From assembly GCA_942492445.1 (NCBI GenBank), contig CALOEW010000045.1:1-11786 (forward strand): a stretch of 11,786 bases of DNA, read 5' to 3'. Below are positions 1-7,204 of this stretch, in pieces. The stretch comes from NORP240 sp942492445. GTDB taxonomy: Bacteria > Pseudomonadota > Gammaproteobacteria > Pseudomonadales > Pseudohongiellaceae. The notes beneath the pieces are model-generated. The model did no database searches. It saw only the letters and a list, made by a program, of their open reading frames with translations, and had not been told where the DNA came from. Within the stretch, counting starts at the first letter, position 1. Each line of letters begins with the position of its first letter. The position numbers and the translations under genes were made by a program.

Positions 1-370
1 TCGCCCTGTCATCAGCGCCTTCGAAATCAAGACTTATGGAATTGACGCAATGACGGACATTTTTTCCAGTAAGCCCTTCGTTAAGAAACACATGACCCAG
101 GTGTGCACCGCAATTGGCACAGAGAATTTCAGTTCTCCTTCCATCTGCATCAGTTTTTCGTGTGACCGCTCCGGGAATTTCATCGTCAAAACTCGGCCAT
201 CCGGTCCCGGACTCAAATTTATCAGATGAACGGAACAACGGTGCGTCGCATCGTCTGCAAACGTACGTGCCCTCTTCATGAAAATCAACATACTTGCCAC
301 TGAATGGCATTTCGGTCCCCTTTCCGACAATAACCCTCTCCTCTTCAGATGTCAATACTCTGTATCCCAT
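1..370 (-). CDS. msrB: Peptide-methionine (R)-S-oxide reductase MsrB, 3' end cut by window edge
   Basis: MsrB reduces methionine-R-sulfoxide in oxidised proteins back to methionine. Reading the minus strand from ATG at 370 gives 123 residues with no stop before the window edge, close to the size of a stand-alone MsrB domain. The family signatures are all present: zinc-site pairs C38xxC41 and C84xxC87, the block SGTGWPSFDDEIPGAV (54–69), GAHLGHVF (88–95), and RHCVNSISLDF (106–116) with catalytic C108. The position that often holds the resolving cysteine (SGCGWPSF) is Thr56 here, so recycling would use another cysteine or thioredoxin directly. The start has a good ribosome site (AAAGGAG, 6 bases upstream). 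The region just upstream encodes a broken leader, so the mature protein may have been exported. GC is lower than in most of the window. A different-frame ORF of 98 codons in the same place is a shadow. Confidence 0.93.
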   Translation of the reverse strand, partial: MGYRVLTSEEERVIVGKGTEMPFSGKYVDFHEEGTYVCRRCDAPLFRSSDKFESGTGWPSFDDEIPGAVTRKTDADGRRTEILCANCGAHLGHVFLNEGLTGKNVRHCVNSISLDFEGADDRA

Positions 371-411
371 CTCACTCTCCTTTAAACCATTTGTTTGCCT
401 GTTTCATGCTA

Positions 412-534
412 CTATCGTATCCTCTCCTGCTGCTCCCAGGGCACAGGAAATGATGATAAACGAAAACATGCTACACACTTGACTATGACCAGCACTATCT
501 TGAATCCCTTCATGACACACATTTTTTTCAGCAT
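412..534 (-). pseudogene. Short leader / signal-peptide-like ORF ahead of msrB, probably its detached N-terminus
   Basis: ATG at 534 follows an excellent ribosome site (GGGAGG, 5 bases away) and opens a 40-codon frame. It begins with lysines and a hydrophobic stretch (MLKKMCVMKGFKIVLVIV), as in a Sec signal peptide, and ends at TAG 412–414. In the msrB frame the same region reads as a hydrophobic stretch FIIISCALGAAGEDT, with a lipobox-like IISC, before a TGA about 11 codons ahead of the msrB ATG. The simplest reading is one exported, perhaps lipoprotein, MsrB whose N-terminus is split by one or two indels. Alternatives are an independent leader peptide or chance. What is seen is the ribosome site, the hydrophobic segments and the broken frame; export is inference. 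Confidence 0.45.
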
Positions 535-600
535 GGAACCTCCCTCTCATTAATAGACCATGAAAGAATAACCAATTCTGAGCATTGAGGGTTTCTTATT

Positions 601-622
601 AGGACAAAATTAGTCCTTTTTT
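601..622. promoter_or_regulatory. Palindrome in the msrB / DUF255 divergent intergenic region, possible operator
   Basis: AGGAC (601–605) and GTCCT (613–617) form an inverted repeat around a 7-base A/T spacer, followed on the plus strand by six T. It lies about 67 bases upstream of the msrB leader ATG and about 85–90 bases upstream of the DUF255 start. Read on the minus strand the core is GGACTAATTTTGTCC. This fits the core of the E. coli IscR type 1 site as I remember it (GACTRWWWYAGTC) at all but one base; IscR is an Rrf2-family regulator. A redox-sensing operator shared by two redox genes would make sense, but this is inference from one site. A rho-independent terminator is less likely: the stem is only 5 bp and no plus-strand gene reads into it. 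Confidence 0.35.
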
Positions 623-705
623 ATTAGCCACTGAAGGCTGAAGGGTTCAGCTGAACTTACCGACGCTCATTCTTGTTGCAATTGCTATGAAAGATCTAAA
701 CCCGA

Positions 706-920
706 ATGACGATGAAAGAGAAAAAAAAAGTCCCTAACGCTCTCAGCAAAGAAAAAAGTCCTTATCTGCTCCAGCACGCATACAACCCTGTGCAATGGCT
801 TGCCTGGGGGCCAGTCGCCTTCTATACATCGCTTCGGGAGGATAAACAGTTTTTTCTCTCCGTCGGATATTCCACCTGCCACTGGTGCCATGTTATGGAG
901 CGTGAATCGTTTGAAGAAAC
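706..920 (+). pseudogene. DUF255 / YyaL-type thioredoxin-domain protein, N-terminal fragment only
   Basis: The first ~70 residues match the N-terminus of the DUF255 thioredoxin-domain family (bacterial YyaL, mammalian SPATA20). KSPYLLQHAYNPVQWLAWG at residues 17–35 corresponds to the family's KSPYLLQHAxNPVxWxxWG. It is followed by FFLSVGYSTCHWCHVMERESFEE (49–71), with a thioredoxin-like C58xxC61 pair. Whole proteins run to roughly 600–700 residues with a glycosidase-like (alpha/alpha)6 barrel. Here homology ends at residue 71, where the DNA changes to a PEP carboxykinase sequence. Two ATGs (706 and 712) are possible starts and neither has a clear ribosome site. A run of nine A at 721–729 could hide a frameshift from an alternative ATG at 687. 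The family's enzymatic role is not firmly known; the CxxC suggests a redox function, like its divergent neighbour msrB. Confidence 0.85.
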
Positions 921-1448
921 CTTTCTGTGGATACAACTACGGCGATTACTGGGCGCATTGGCTAAGTTACGACGAGGGTCCGAGCGGCTCCCCCGGATTT
1001 TTCACGTCAATTGGTTCCGCAAGGATGCCAACGGCAAATTGTTCATGTGGCCGGGCTTTTGCGAGAATATGCGCGTTCATGACTGGATAATCAAACGATG
1101 TGAAGGCCACGCTGGCTGCATTGAAACCCCGATCGGTAAATTGCCCCGCCCCGGGGACCTGAACCTTGACGGTATCGATGTGCCTGTTGCAACCCTGAAT
1201 GCCCTTCTTGGCGTGGACGAGGAGCCGCCTGGCGGACAGAAATATCCGAGATAGGCGCCTACCTGGATTCCTTCGGCGATCGAACGCCTGACAAGATCAA
1301 GGCCGAACAGGAACGGGTCACGGAAGCTCTTGGCAAAGCCTCGAACAGCATCTATCGGGACAGCGAAATGCACGAATTTCTTCGTTTCGCCGTTAATTCG
1401 AAGGTGCCGCGCTCCCAGGTTTCTCCTTCATCACAGGAGAACTTCTAG
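919..1448 (+). pseudogene. pckG: GTP-dependent phosphoenolpyruvate carboxykinase, C-terminal fragment with two frameshifts
   Basis: PEPCK (GTP) interconverts oxaloacetate and phosphoenolpyruvate in gluconeogenesis. Only the last part of the ~600-residue enzyme is here, read in three frames. PFCGYNYGDYWAHWLSYDE at 920–976 is in one frame. LPRIFHVNWFRKD, WPGFCENMRV, RCEGHAGCIETPIG and the LNLDGIDV...LLGVDEE region follow in a second frame to about 1221. TEISEIGAYLDSFGDRTPDKIKAEQERVTEALG continues in a third frame from 1236, open to TAG 1446–1448. These blocks line up in order with the family's C-terminal domain. The first break is near 975; the second lies between 1221 and 1236, where a short G/C-rich insertion or deletion separates DEE from AWRTEISEI. 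The open tail overlaps the end of the convergent DUF1579 gene by ~100 bases, so the true stop is probably earlier. No start and no active-site N-terminal portion are present. Confidence 0.88.
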
Positions 1449-1986
1449 AGCGTGTGCTTCTGAAACTGTTCCCGGTGATGTCAAAGTAGATTTCCTTGTT
1501 GATCGCTTCACCCCGTTGATCCTTTTTCTTACTGGTCACAACCATTTGTCTGTTGCCTGTGTCCCAAACGGATTCCGTTGCCCACCATCCGCGGCCGGGA
1601 TAGAAGTAGTTGCCCTGCCAGGTATTGGACTTTTTGTTATAGCTGCGAAACTCCGCGCCGGTGGTGTAGGGTCCGCGCCATTCCTGGAAAATGACCAGAC
1701 CGTCTACGATCCAGATATTGTGAAATTCAGCCTTGTAATTGATCGCGTTTCCATCCGGGCCGTAGTACGTCACCTCAACATCCCAGTTTCCAATCAGGAA
1801 CTCGAATTGCGCCAGTTCCGCAGCCCCATCAGGATTGCGTTCCCCAACAGGGCTGTCGGGGTTGGGTTGGTAAATGATTTCCTGGCCCTCCTGCGCGAAA
1901 GCCGCTTGAAAGCTGGCCATCGCCACGAAACCGGCCACGGCACAAACGGCGATCACCAGGCGGCTCAATTTGATCCGGACATTCAT
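1352..1986 (-). CDS. Exported DUF1579-like protein of unknown function, C-terminus frameshifted
   Basis: ATG at 1986, with GGGAG about 8 bases upstream, starts a protein with a clear Sec signal peptide: N-terminal basic residues, hydrophobic core LVIAVCAVAGFVAMASFQ and a likely cut AFA|Q near residue 32. An in-frame ATG ten codons upstream (2016) lacks a ribosome site. The mature part resembles the DUF1579 / lipocalin-like group: QFEFLIGNWDVEVTYYGPDG near the N-terminus, then repeated aromatic beta-strand segments (NTWQGNYFYPGRGWW). As written the frame runs to a stop at 1393–1395 with an odd tail. Shifting frame near 1440 restores DEGETWERGTFELTAKRR, the usual end of this fold, and stops at TAG 1352–1354. 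I therefore extend the gene to 1352. Function unknown; a periplasmic ligand-binding beta-barrel is the family expectation. Confidence 0.72.
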
Positions 1987-2240
1987 ATGGTCTCTCCCGT
2001 ATTTCGGTGGCTCCAAGGTAAGCTGAATCGCAGTGCCTAAACAGGAGGTTTGACGCAGAGAAGGATCGGTCTATCTCAAATCTTGAAAAAGAAAGCCGAA
2101 TGTCCTTTAATCGACTTCATCCCCACCAGAACCCCGCCGGGTGTGCCGGTGCATAATAGAGCCTGGGCTCCCTGTTCCTGCAGGAGCATTTAAACCCTTT
2201 CAGTCCGGCTTATGTCTAAGTTACACAGGAGGAGCACGTA
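1987..2240 (+). promoter_or_regulatory. Intergenic region ahead of the sigma-factor operon; candidate ECF promoter and palindrome
   Basis: No convincing gene lies here. Near the right end AAACCC (2192–2197), a 16-base spacer and GTCTAA (2214–2219) have the geometry of an ECF-type promoter, which would fit autoregulation of the sigma gene starting at 2241. The –35 match is poor and the assignment is tentative. A perfect 10-bp palindrome TCCTGCAGGA (2176–2185) sits just upstream, overlapped by a wider GCTCC (2167–2171) / GGAGC (2183–2187) repeat; it could be an operator. The DUF1579 gene's promoter should also lie here, but I could not pick it out. Confidence 0.25.
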
Positions 2241-2801
2241 TTGGCATCGTGGGAATCGAAAACCGCAGATCACGATGACGAATCCGGGCTCGTTAAACGG
2301 GCTGTCAGCGGCGATCGCCTTGCTTTCGAAAAGCTGTACCGGCGGCACCGTGATCGGATCTTCGGCTTGTTGTGGCGCTTGTGTGGTGGTGATCAGACCC
2401 TCGCGGAAGACCTGTTGCAGGAGGCGTTTATCAGGGCCTGGCAAAAGTTGGACAGCTTCAGAGGAGATAGCAAATTTGGTACCTGGTTACACAAGTTGTC
2501 GGCAAATGTTGCGCTGAGTGACAGGCGGTCCCAGATCAGACGCATGAAGCGGGAAACCGTTTTGGATGAGGCTATCGAGCGCAGTGCCACGGGAGAAAAG
2601 GATGTCCATGCCGGGCAACGGATGGATCTGGAAAAAGCCATCTCCCGCCTGCCGGAAAGGGCCCGAACCGTATTGGTTCTGTATGATATCGAAGGTTACA
2701 GCCATGCCGAGATCGCCGAAATTTCCGGCATGGCCGTGGGGTCTTCAAAGGCCCAACTACACCGGGCCCGAAACCTGGTCCGGGAGGAACTGGATAAATG
2801 A
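2241..2801 (+). CDS. ECF-family RNA polymerase sigma factor
   Basis: An intact 186-residue sigma-70 factor of the extracytoplasmic-function group, which directs RNA polymerase to a stress or envelope regulon. Region 2 covers about residues 24–95 (AFEKLYRRHRDRIFGLLW, AEDLLQEAFIRAWQKLDSFRG, KFGTWLHKLSANVALSDRRS). Region 4 covers about 131–184 (LPERARTVLVLYDIEGYSHAEIAEISG and the recognition helix GSSKAQLHRARNLVREEL). The linker lacks a region 3, as expected. The start is TTG at 2241, chosen because AGGAGGAG lies just upstream and no in-frame ATG precedes the conserved region. Its stop overlaps the next start as ATGA, so it is translationally coupled to the putative anti-sigma gene. No frame disruptions. 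Confidence 0.95.
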   Translation: MASWESKTADHDDESGLVKRAVSGDRLAFEKLYRRHRDRIFGLLWRLCGGDQTLAEDLLQEAFIRAWQKLDSFRGDSKFGTWLHKLSANVALSDRRSQIRRMKRETVLDEAIERSATGEKDVHAGQRMDLEKAISRLPERARTVLVLYDIEGYSHAEIAEISGMAVGSSKAQLHRARNLVREELDK

Positions 2802-3391
2802 ATTCCAAAATAGGTGAAAAGGAACTGCTGAGCCGCCTGGCTGATCTGCCGCGCGAGATGAGTCCGGGCCGGGATCCCTGGCCTGAAATTTCCGCGGCGA
2901 TCGATAATGCGCAGGCCGGGCCCGGTTCCAGAACACGCCCGTTTAACGGGTGGCTCATGGCGGCTGCGGCCTCGATAATGCTCGCCATCGCTGCCGGGCT
3001 GATATTGAAACCCTGGTTCGAGGAAAGTGTCGTATCGACAGATTCACTGGCTTTAACCGACACCGTCTCCACCCCAATTGAAGTCAACGAGCCTGAAAAT
3101 CCCGGCATCTTCGGGACACTCGATGTTATCGATGCGGTATATGTCGCGGCGTTCAGGGAATTCATCAATGCCGGCGATCCGGTCAGCGACCTGGCTCCGC
3201 AAACCGTCGAGAACATCGAAAAGGGATGGGCCGACCTGAGGATGACCGAAGAGGCGTTGATGGCGGCTCTGGATCAGAATCCAGACAACCTGTTTTTGAA
3301 CGAAAGGATGGTCGAGCTTCGCGCCCGGCAGCTTGGCTATTTGAAACAACTTGTTTCGCTGGATCGAAATAACCGGAGGTTAACCATATGA
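2798..3391 (+). CDS. Probable membrane-bound anti-sigma factor
   Basis: A 197-residue protein coupled to the sigma gene by an ATGA overlap. It has a cytoplasmic N-terminus (1–50), one membrane segment (about 51–70, WLMAAAASIMLAIAAGLIL) and a periplasmic remainder. The N-terminal DLPREMSPGRDPWPEISAAI resembles the LPREI.P.rDLWpgI motif seen in putative anti-sigma proteins beside ECF sigmas in gammaproteobacteria. The C-terminal end (about 150–190) is a helical segment rich in Leu and acidic residues (ALMAALDQNPDNLFLNERM). No HxxxCxxC zinc anti-sigma motif is present, so it is not a classical ZAS protein. The role is inferred from position, topology and the N-terminal motif, not from a recognised catalytic or zinc site. 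It overlaps the next gene as ATGA after a GGAGG site. Confidence 0.72.
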   Translation: MNSKIGEKELLSRLADLPREMSPGRDPWPEISAAIDNAQAGPGSRTRPFNGWLMAAAASIMLAIAAGLILKPWFEESVVSTDSLALTDTVSTPIEVNEPENPGIFGTLDVIDAVYVAAFREFINAGDPVSDLAPQTVENIEKGWADLRMTEEALMAALDQNPDNLFLNERMVELRARQLGYLKQLVSLDRNNRRLTI

Positions 3392-4296
3392 AAACCCTCA
3401 TGAACACTTCACTGAAGCAGTTGTTTGTGCTTGCGCTCGGCTCGGCTGGATTGCAATGGTTTCCATCCGGGCATTCGCCGGTGAAGAAATTGACAAGACG
3501 ATCGAGATGCCGGCAAATGGTCTCGTGCAGGTTGAGAACCTTGCTGGCCGCATCGAGTTTTCGGCCTGGGACCGGGCGGAGGCTCAGATCCGAGGAGACG
3601 CCGGTGACGGCGTGGAAGAAGTGGAAATCACTGCGACTTCAAACGGCGTTCAGATCAGGGTGCATAACCGCAAGGACAACCGCCATGTCGATGGAACCGA
3701 TCTTTATCTCCGGATTCCGGAAGCCGCCAGCATTGAGGCCGATAGCGTCAGCGCGGATATCTCCGTGAGCGGAAACCAGGGTGAGAGCATCCTGTTGAAT
3801 ACGGTCAGCGGTGATCTTGAAATTGATGCTTCCCCGCAGCAGCTGGAATTACATTCTGTGAGCGGCGATGTGGAATTCGAAGGTTCCGTCGGGCGTTCCT
3901 CGGTAGAAACAGTCAGTGGAGAAATTGTCCTGATCGGCCCGTGCCGGCGAAGTCAGCATCAGCACGGTTTCCGGTGATGTTTCTCTGGATGGAGGTGAGG
4001 TGGCCAGGGGCAAGTTTGAATCGGTATCAGGTGATTTGACCCTGACACTATCAGTCGGTGATGGCGGTCGCATGAGTTGTGATTCCATGAGCGGAGATGT
4101 GCAGCTTCGGCTACCTGCATCACAACAGGCGGAATTTACGGCCCAGAGCTATAGCGGCAATATCAACTCGGACTTCGGGAAATCTGCCAGGGTTTCAAAA
4201 GGCCCGGGGGTCATGCTCCGGCATCGTGAAGGCGACAACGGTGCGCAGATCCGTCTCGAAACTTTCAGCGGGGATATCTCGATTCGCACGAAATAG
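3388..4296 (+). CDS. Exported DUF4097-type beta-repeat protein, two frameshifts
   Basis: The third gene of the sigma operon, starting at ATG 3388 behind GGAGG. The signal peptide is split: MKTLMNTSLKQLFVLALGS is in one frame, and after a break near 3440 IAMVSIRAFA|GEEIDK continues in another. The mature part is a DUF4097 (YvlB-like) parallel beta-strand repeat. Copies of S/T-V-S-G-D-like turns start at 3744, 3801, 3855, 3909, 3964, 4021, 4084, 4147 and 4261, giving spacings of 57, 54, 54, 55, 57, 63, 63 and 114 bases. The single spacing not divisible by three marks a second indel, between 3909 and 3964; after it the frame GEVSISTVSGDVSLDGG continues to TAG 4294–4296. Such proteins are commonly envelope-located and sit with ECF systems; the exact role is unknown. 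It may be the sensed or secreted output of the sigma/anti-sigma pair (inference). Confidence 0.82.
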
Positions 4297-4300
4297 GACA

Positions 4301-5592
4301 CTAGCCCTTTCAGCCGGCTTGACAGATCCTCCCGGGCGGTTCTGAATGACTGAATCCCGGTCCAGTGAAGCAAGGATGGAGCGCGCGGTTTTTCGCGGGC
4401 CGGCATTACCCCACGATTTTCCTTTGGAAAACCAGGTTTGCGCCATCTTGCCGGTCAGGTAGGTTGCGTACCAGGCAAGGGCGCCCTGGGCAGTCGCGGT
4501 CAGTGCAGTTGAAAGCCCTGCGCTGACGGTTTTGAGGGCGCTGGAGACCAGGTTCATACCCCAGTAGGCCCCCATCAGCGCCACCAGTTGGGCCGAAATG
4601 GTGAACAACAGCTTGGTTGCTTCCCTGCGCGACAGCTTGAACCCATAGACTTCGCCCAGGTGGATGACCATGGCCACATCGCTGCCGGCGGCTGCCAGCA
4701 GGTCGGTAACCGGTACCGGATTGAGCGCGACCAACAGGCCTTTTCCGATACAGTAATTTCGAATGATTTTTTCTGCTACGGTCCTGCGTGCCTCGACAAT
4801 CCGTGTAGCAACCTTTTCGTCGAGTTCGCTGGCGAATATGGCGGCATTGAGTGCGGCCAGGGACTGGCCTTCTTTTTCCAGTATCGACCACAGCACATCT
4901 TTCAACCGGGTAATATCGGGATGTACGTCCCGGACTTTTTCGTGTTCCCTGCCGGCACTGTCAACGTAGACAACCGTTTCAGGGCGGGGGTCGGCGCTCG
5001 CGGGAATGATCCAGTCCAGTGGTAACAAGGGTTCCACAACGCTGGCTCGAGCCGGTCCAGCAGCAGCTCCGTGTTCTGCGGTGCTGTACCGATCAGCCTT
5101 GTTGAGGACCAGTAAAACGGTCCGTTGCGCAGCGCACAATTCTTGCAGCGCGATAAATTCAGGATTCGTCAGGTCGCCCTCGCACAGCATCATGGTCACG
5201 TCGACCCTGCTGCTGATGCGACGCGCCAGTTCTTCACGTTCCGCACCCTCGAGCTCGTCAATTCCCGGTGTATCGATCAGGACGACGTGTCCCTCCCGAA
5301 AAGAGCGCCATTTCTCCCGGTCTTCCATTTTTTGTTTCGCCATGCAAAGGGCTGGTACTGAATGCTTCGCGCTTGCAAGCAGCGCATTGAGCAACGATGA
5401 TTTTCCGACGCCTACCCGGCCAAATGCGGCGATATGGATTTCGCCGTTACGAAGTGTGTCGGAGATCGCTTCAATTTCTTCAAACTCGGTAGACAGCTCC
5501 GCCCGAACCGATTCAGGAATGCTGGGGTCCTCGATCAGTTCCCTGATATTGCGATTGGCGTCCAGCAGGTGCTGTTCAGGATTGATTTCTGC
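4301..5592 (-). CDS. GTPase with C-terminal DUF697 domain (second of a tandem pair), frameshifted
   Basis: A Ras-like (MMR_HSR1-type) GTPase followed by a DUF697 membrane-associated domain. P-loop GRVGVGKSS is at 5421–5395, the switch II box DTPG at 5274–5263 and base-specificity NKAD at 5103–5092. The G2 region is hidden in another frame: STSPLHGETKNG, with the conserved Thr, appears between two compensating indels, near 5366 and at a run of six A (5333–5328). The DUF697 part (about 4800–4500) reads IIRNYCIGKGLLVALNPVPVTDL and so on, with hydrophobic helices further on. The C-terminus LASLDRDSVI should continue RTAREDLSSRLKG in another frame, ending near TAG 4303–4301, abutting the convergent DUF4097 gene. 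Without the shift the frame runs on to 4195. Recognisable sequence starts at about 5592 (AEINPEQHLLDAN), with no ATG or GTG before the P-loop, so it may be fused to the upstream GTPase. Confidence 0.85.
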
Positions 5593-7043
5593 CCTGGCTC
5601 CTGGCGTGAGACAGCCAGTTTCGCAAAACGGACTGCACCTGATTCCAGATGGTCATGCAATAAGTCCTCGAAAGCTTCTGCTGCGGGATACGGCCTCAAT
5701 TCGCCCCGGCTGGCCATGGTTTCTGCCACGGCCTTGCCCAGGCTGTCAAAGATCATGCCATAGGCAACAGCATGTATCACTCCCCCGGAAATGGTTCCCA
5801 GGCCCGGGAACGCTTTGAGGGCATTGCCGGCAATAGCAAGCGTCAGGGCTGTCATGTTCCTGATCTTGCTGCCAGCCAGTTCCAGAAAGGACTCAATTTG
5901 AATTTCCTTCACGGGAACATCATAAAGATTGGACAATTCCTTGATCAGGCGTGTGGCCAGCACGCCCTGGATCACCAGGTCCGACCCCGGCGCGACAGCG
6001 GCCAGAGCGCCGAACACGGCACGCCGGGAGTACTTGTTGACGAGATCATCGGCCTTCTCCGCCCGGTGCCGGTCTTTCGCTTCGTCCAATTTTTCGCTGG
6101 CCAAAGTAAGCACGGCAGTGTCGCGAAGGTTTTCCATCAGTTGCCGGTCCTGGTCCAGGTGTCGTTGTACGCAGCGGCGCAGGTCGGCTATTTCCGGTTG
6201 GCGTTCACGGGAATCGCGCTGTTCGATGCCTTCTCCCAGCATGCGGATCACTTCTTCCTTGCCGCCGGCCGAGACCGCCACCAGGTCCGATCTCTGCAGT
6301 CCGGTCTTTTGACCGATCTGGTCGAGCAGGATCGCGCAACTTCGTCCTTTGAGTACCGGTCTGATTTGTTCAGCGCCAGAATCACCGGCTTATCCAGCGA
6401 CCGCAGGAATTGCAGTTGTTTTACCTGGCTGCCGGTCAGGTCGCCGTCGCAGAGAAAAATGACCAGGTGGGCGCGGCGGGTTTCCTCCAGTGCTTCCGTG
6501 TCGTCTTCAAGGTTGAAGCCGGGAAGGTCGGTAATCACGACGCGATCGCCCGAAGGCTGCCTGCCAGGAATAGTGCCGGATCGTGGGGTTGTGCCGGCCC
6601 GCGGGATCGGTTTCGACTTCTGCATCCGGCAGCATCGCTTTCACCAGGCTGCTTTTGCCACTACTCACTTCGCCGTAAACCGCGATGAAGACTTCACCGG
6701 TGCTGCGCCGCCTTCGTTGTTCCCGGATCTCCTCGATCGCTGCGGAAACATCAATTCCCTGCCGGGCGGATTCAAGTATCTCGTCCTGAAGAGTTTCCGG
6801 GCTCAATTCACGTTTTTCTTGTTTTTTTTGCTTTTTTGTCGGGCGGAACCAGCTCCAGAACAGCACCAGGGTCAGCAAGGGCAACCCGACCAGGATGATC
6901 GCGTACCCCAACTGTATCCAGAGCGGTGCCTCTTTCAGGTAATGCCAGACAGAGAGAGCGGTTTCCGATGCAATAAGCACCAGGAACAGCACCAGGAAGG
7001 TGATGATCAGGATCGCTATGGAAACAAGTAGGCGCACTGGCAT
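5535..7043 (-). CDS. Membrane-anchored GTPase with DUF697 domain (first of a tandem pair), frameshifted
   Basis: The N-terminus has two membrane segments (SIAILIITFLVLFLVLIA and LGYAIILVGLPLLTLVLFW), then a basic linker and a GTPase domain. P-loop GEVSSGKSS is at 6674–6648, DLPG at 6529–6518 and NKSD at 6370–6359. The G2 block GTT lies in a different frame from its flanks: at least two indels fall between 6640 and 6560 (AGTT and PSGDRVVITDLPG in one frame, TIRHYSW in the other). A further break near 6335 restores ILLDQIGQKTGLQRSDL and the long frame down to 5535. A DUF697 domain (about 6047–5710, DDLVNKYSRRAVFGALAAV...AVAPGSDLVIQGVL) follows. I start at ATG 7043; a TTG two codons upstream is equally open, and neither has a clear ribosome site. 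The end merges with the second GTPase after another break near 5580. The role of such pairs is not established; membrane remodelling or envelope signalling is only a guess. Confidence 0.85.
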
Positions 7044-7158
7044 GGCCAAACGAATTTGACGGTTCAGAGCGAAAATATCAAGTGCGGTGAGTCAGTGTGC
7101 CTATTGTCAGATGCCGGTTGTCGATGTAGATTAAGATGCATGGGCACCGCGCGCCCCT

Positions 7159-7181
7159 CGTTTTCCGGCTCCCGGAAAGCG
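7159..7181. promoter_or_regulatory. Hairpin/inverted repeat upstream of the histidine kinase gene
   Basis: Arms CGTTTTCCGG (7159–7168) and CCGGAAAGCG (7172–7181) pair over 10 positions, with one T·G wobble, around a 3-base CTC loop. It lies 23 bases upstream of the kinase ATG (7205), in the ~160-base gap between divergent GTPase and kinase genes. There is no T-run on either side, so it is not an ordinary terminator. It could be an operator for the divergent pair or an RNA hairpin affecting translation of the kinase. Confidence 0.5.
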
Positions 7182-7204
7182 TAACGCGGTGTTGAGGGGT
7201 TGAT

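Noticed and set aside
601..622. Rho-independent terminator reading on the plus strand (stem plus six T)
   Set aside because: The stem is only 5 bp and A/T-rich inside, and no plus-strand gene lies upstream; an operator is the better reading.
700..1450. Mobile element or integration site at the DUF255/pckG junction
   Set aside because: No transposase or integrase sequence, terminal inverted repeats or target duplication were seen, only a few shared bases at the join.
1330..2040. 236-codon plus-strand frame opposite the DUF1579 gene
   Set aside because: The minus strand has a ribosome site, signal peptide and family-like sequence; the plus frame has none.
2572..3216. 214-codon minus-strand frame across the sigma and anti-sigma genes
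   Set aside because: Shadow of two well-supported coupled genes.
3744..4275. DNA repeat array / CRISPR-like periodicity of AGCGG-type words
   Set aside because: The periodicity is 54–63 bases, divisible by three, and comes from the VSGD turns of the DUF4097 protein; units are not identical as DNA.
5006..5818. 270-codon plus-strand frame rich in Ser/Arg, opposite the second GTPase gene
   Set aside because: Antisense shadow of P-loop, DTPG and NKAD coding sequence; low-complexity composition.
5772..7031. 419-codon open frame on the plus strand, opposite the first GTPase gene
   Set aside because: The opposite strand carries recognisable GTPase and DUF697 motifs; the plus-strand translation has no recognisable domain and is a mirror of GC-rich coding sequence.
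4301..7043. Dynamin-like or antiphage GTPase system
   Set aside because: Hydrophobic helices and paired GTPases raised the idea, but both proteins carry DUF697 domains and no dynamin assembly motifs or defence neighbours.
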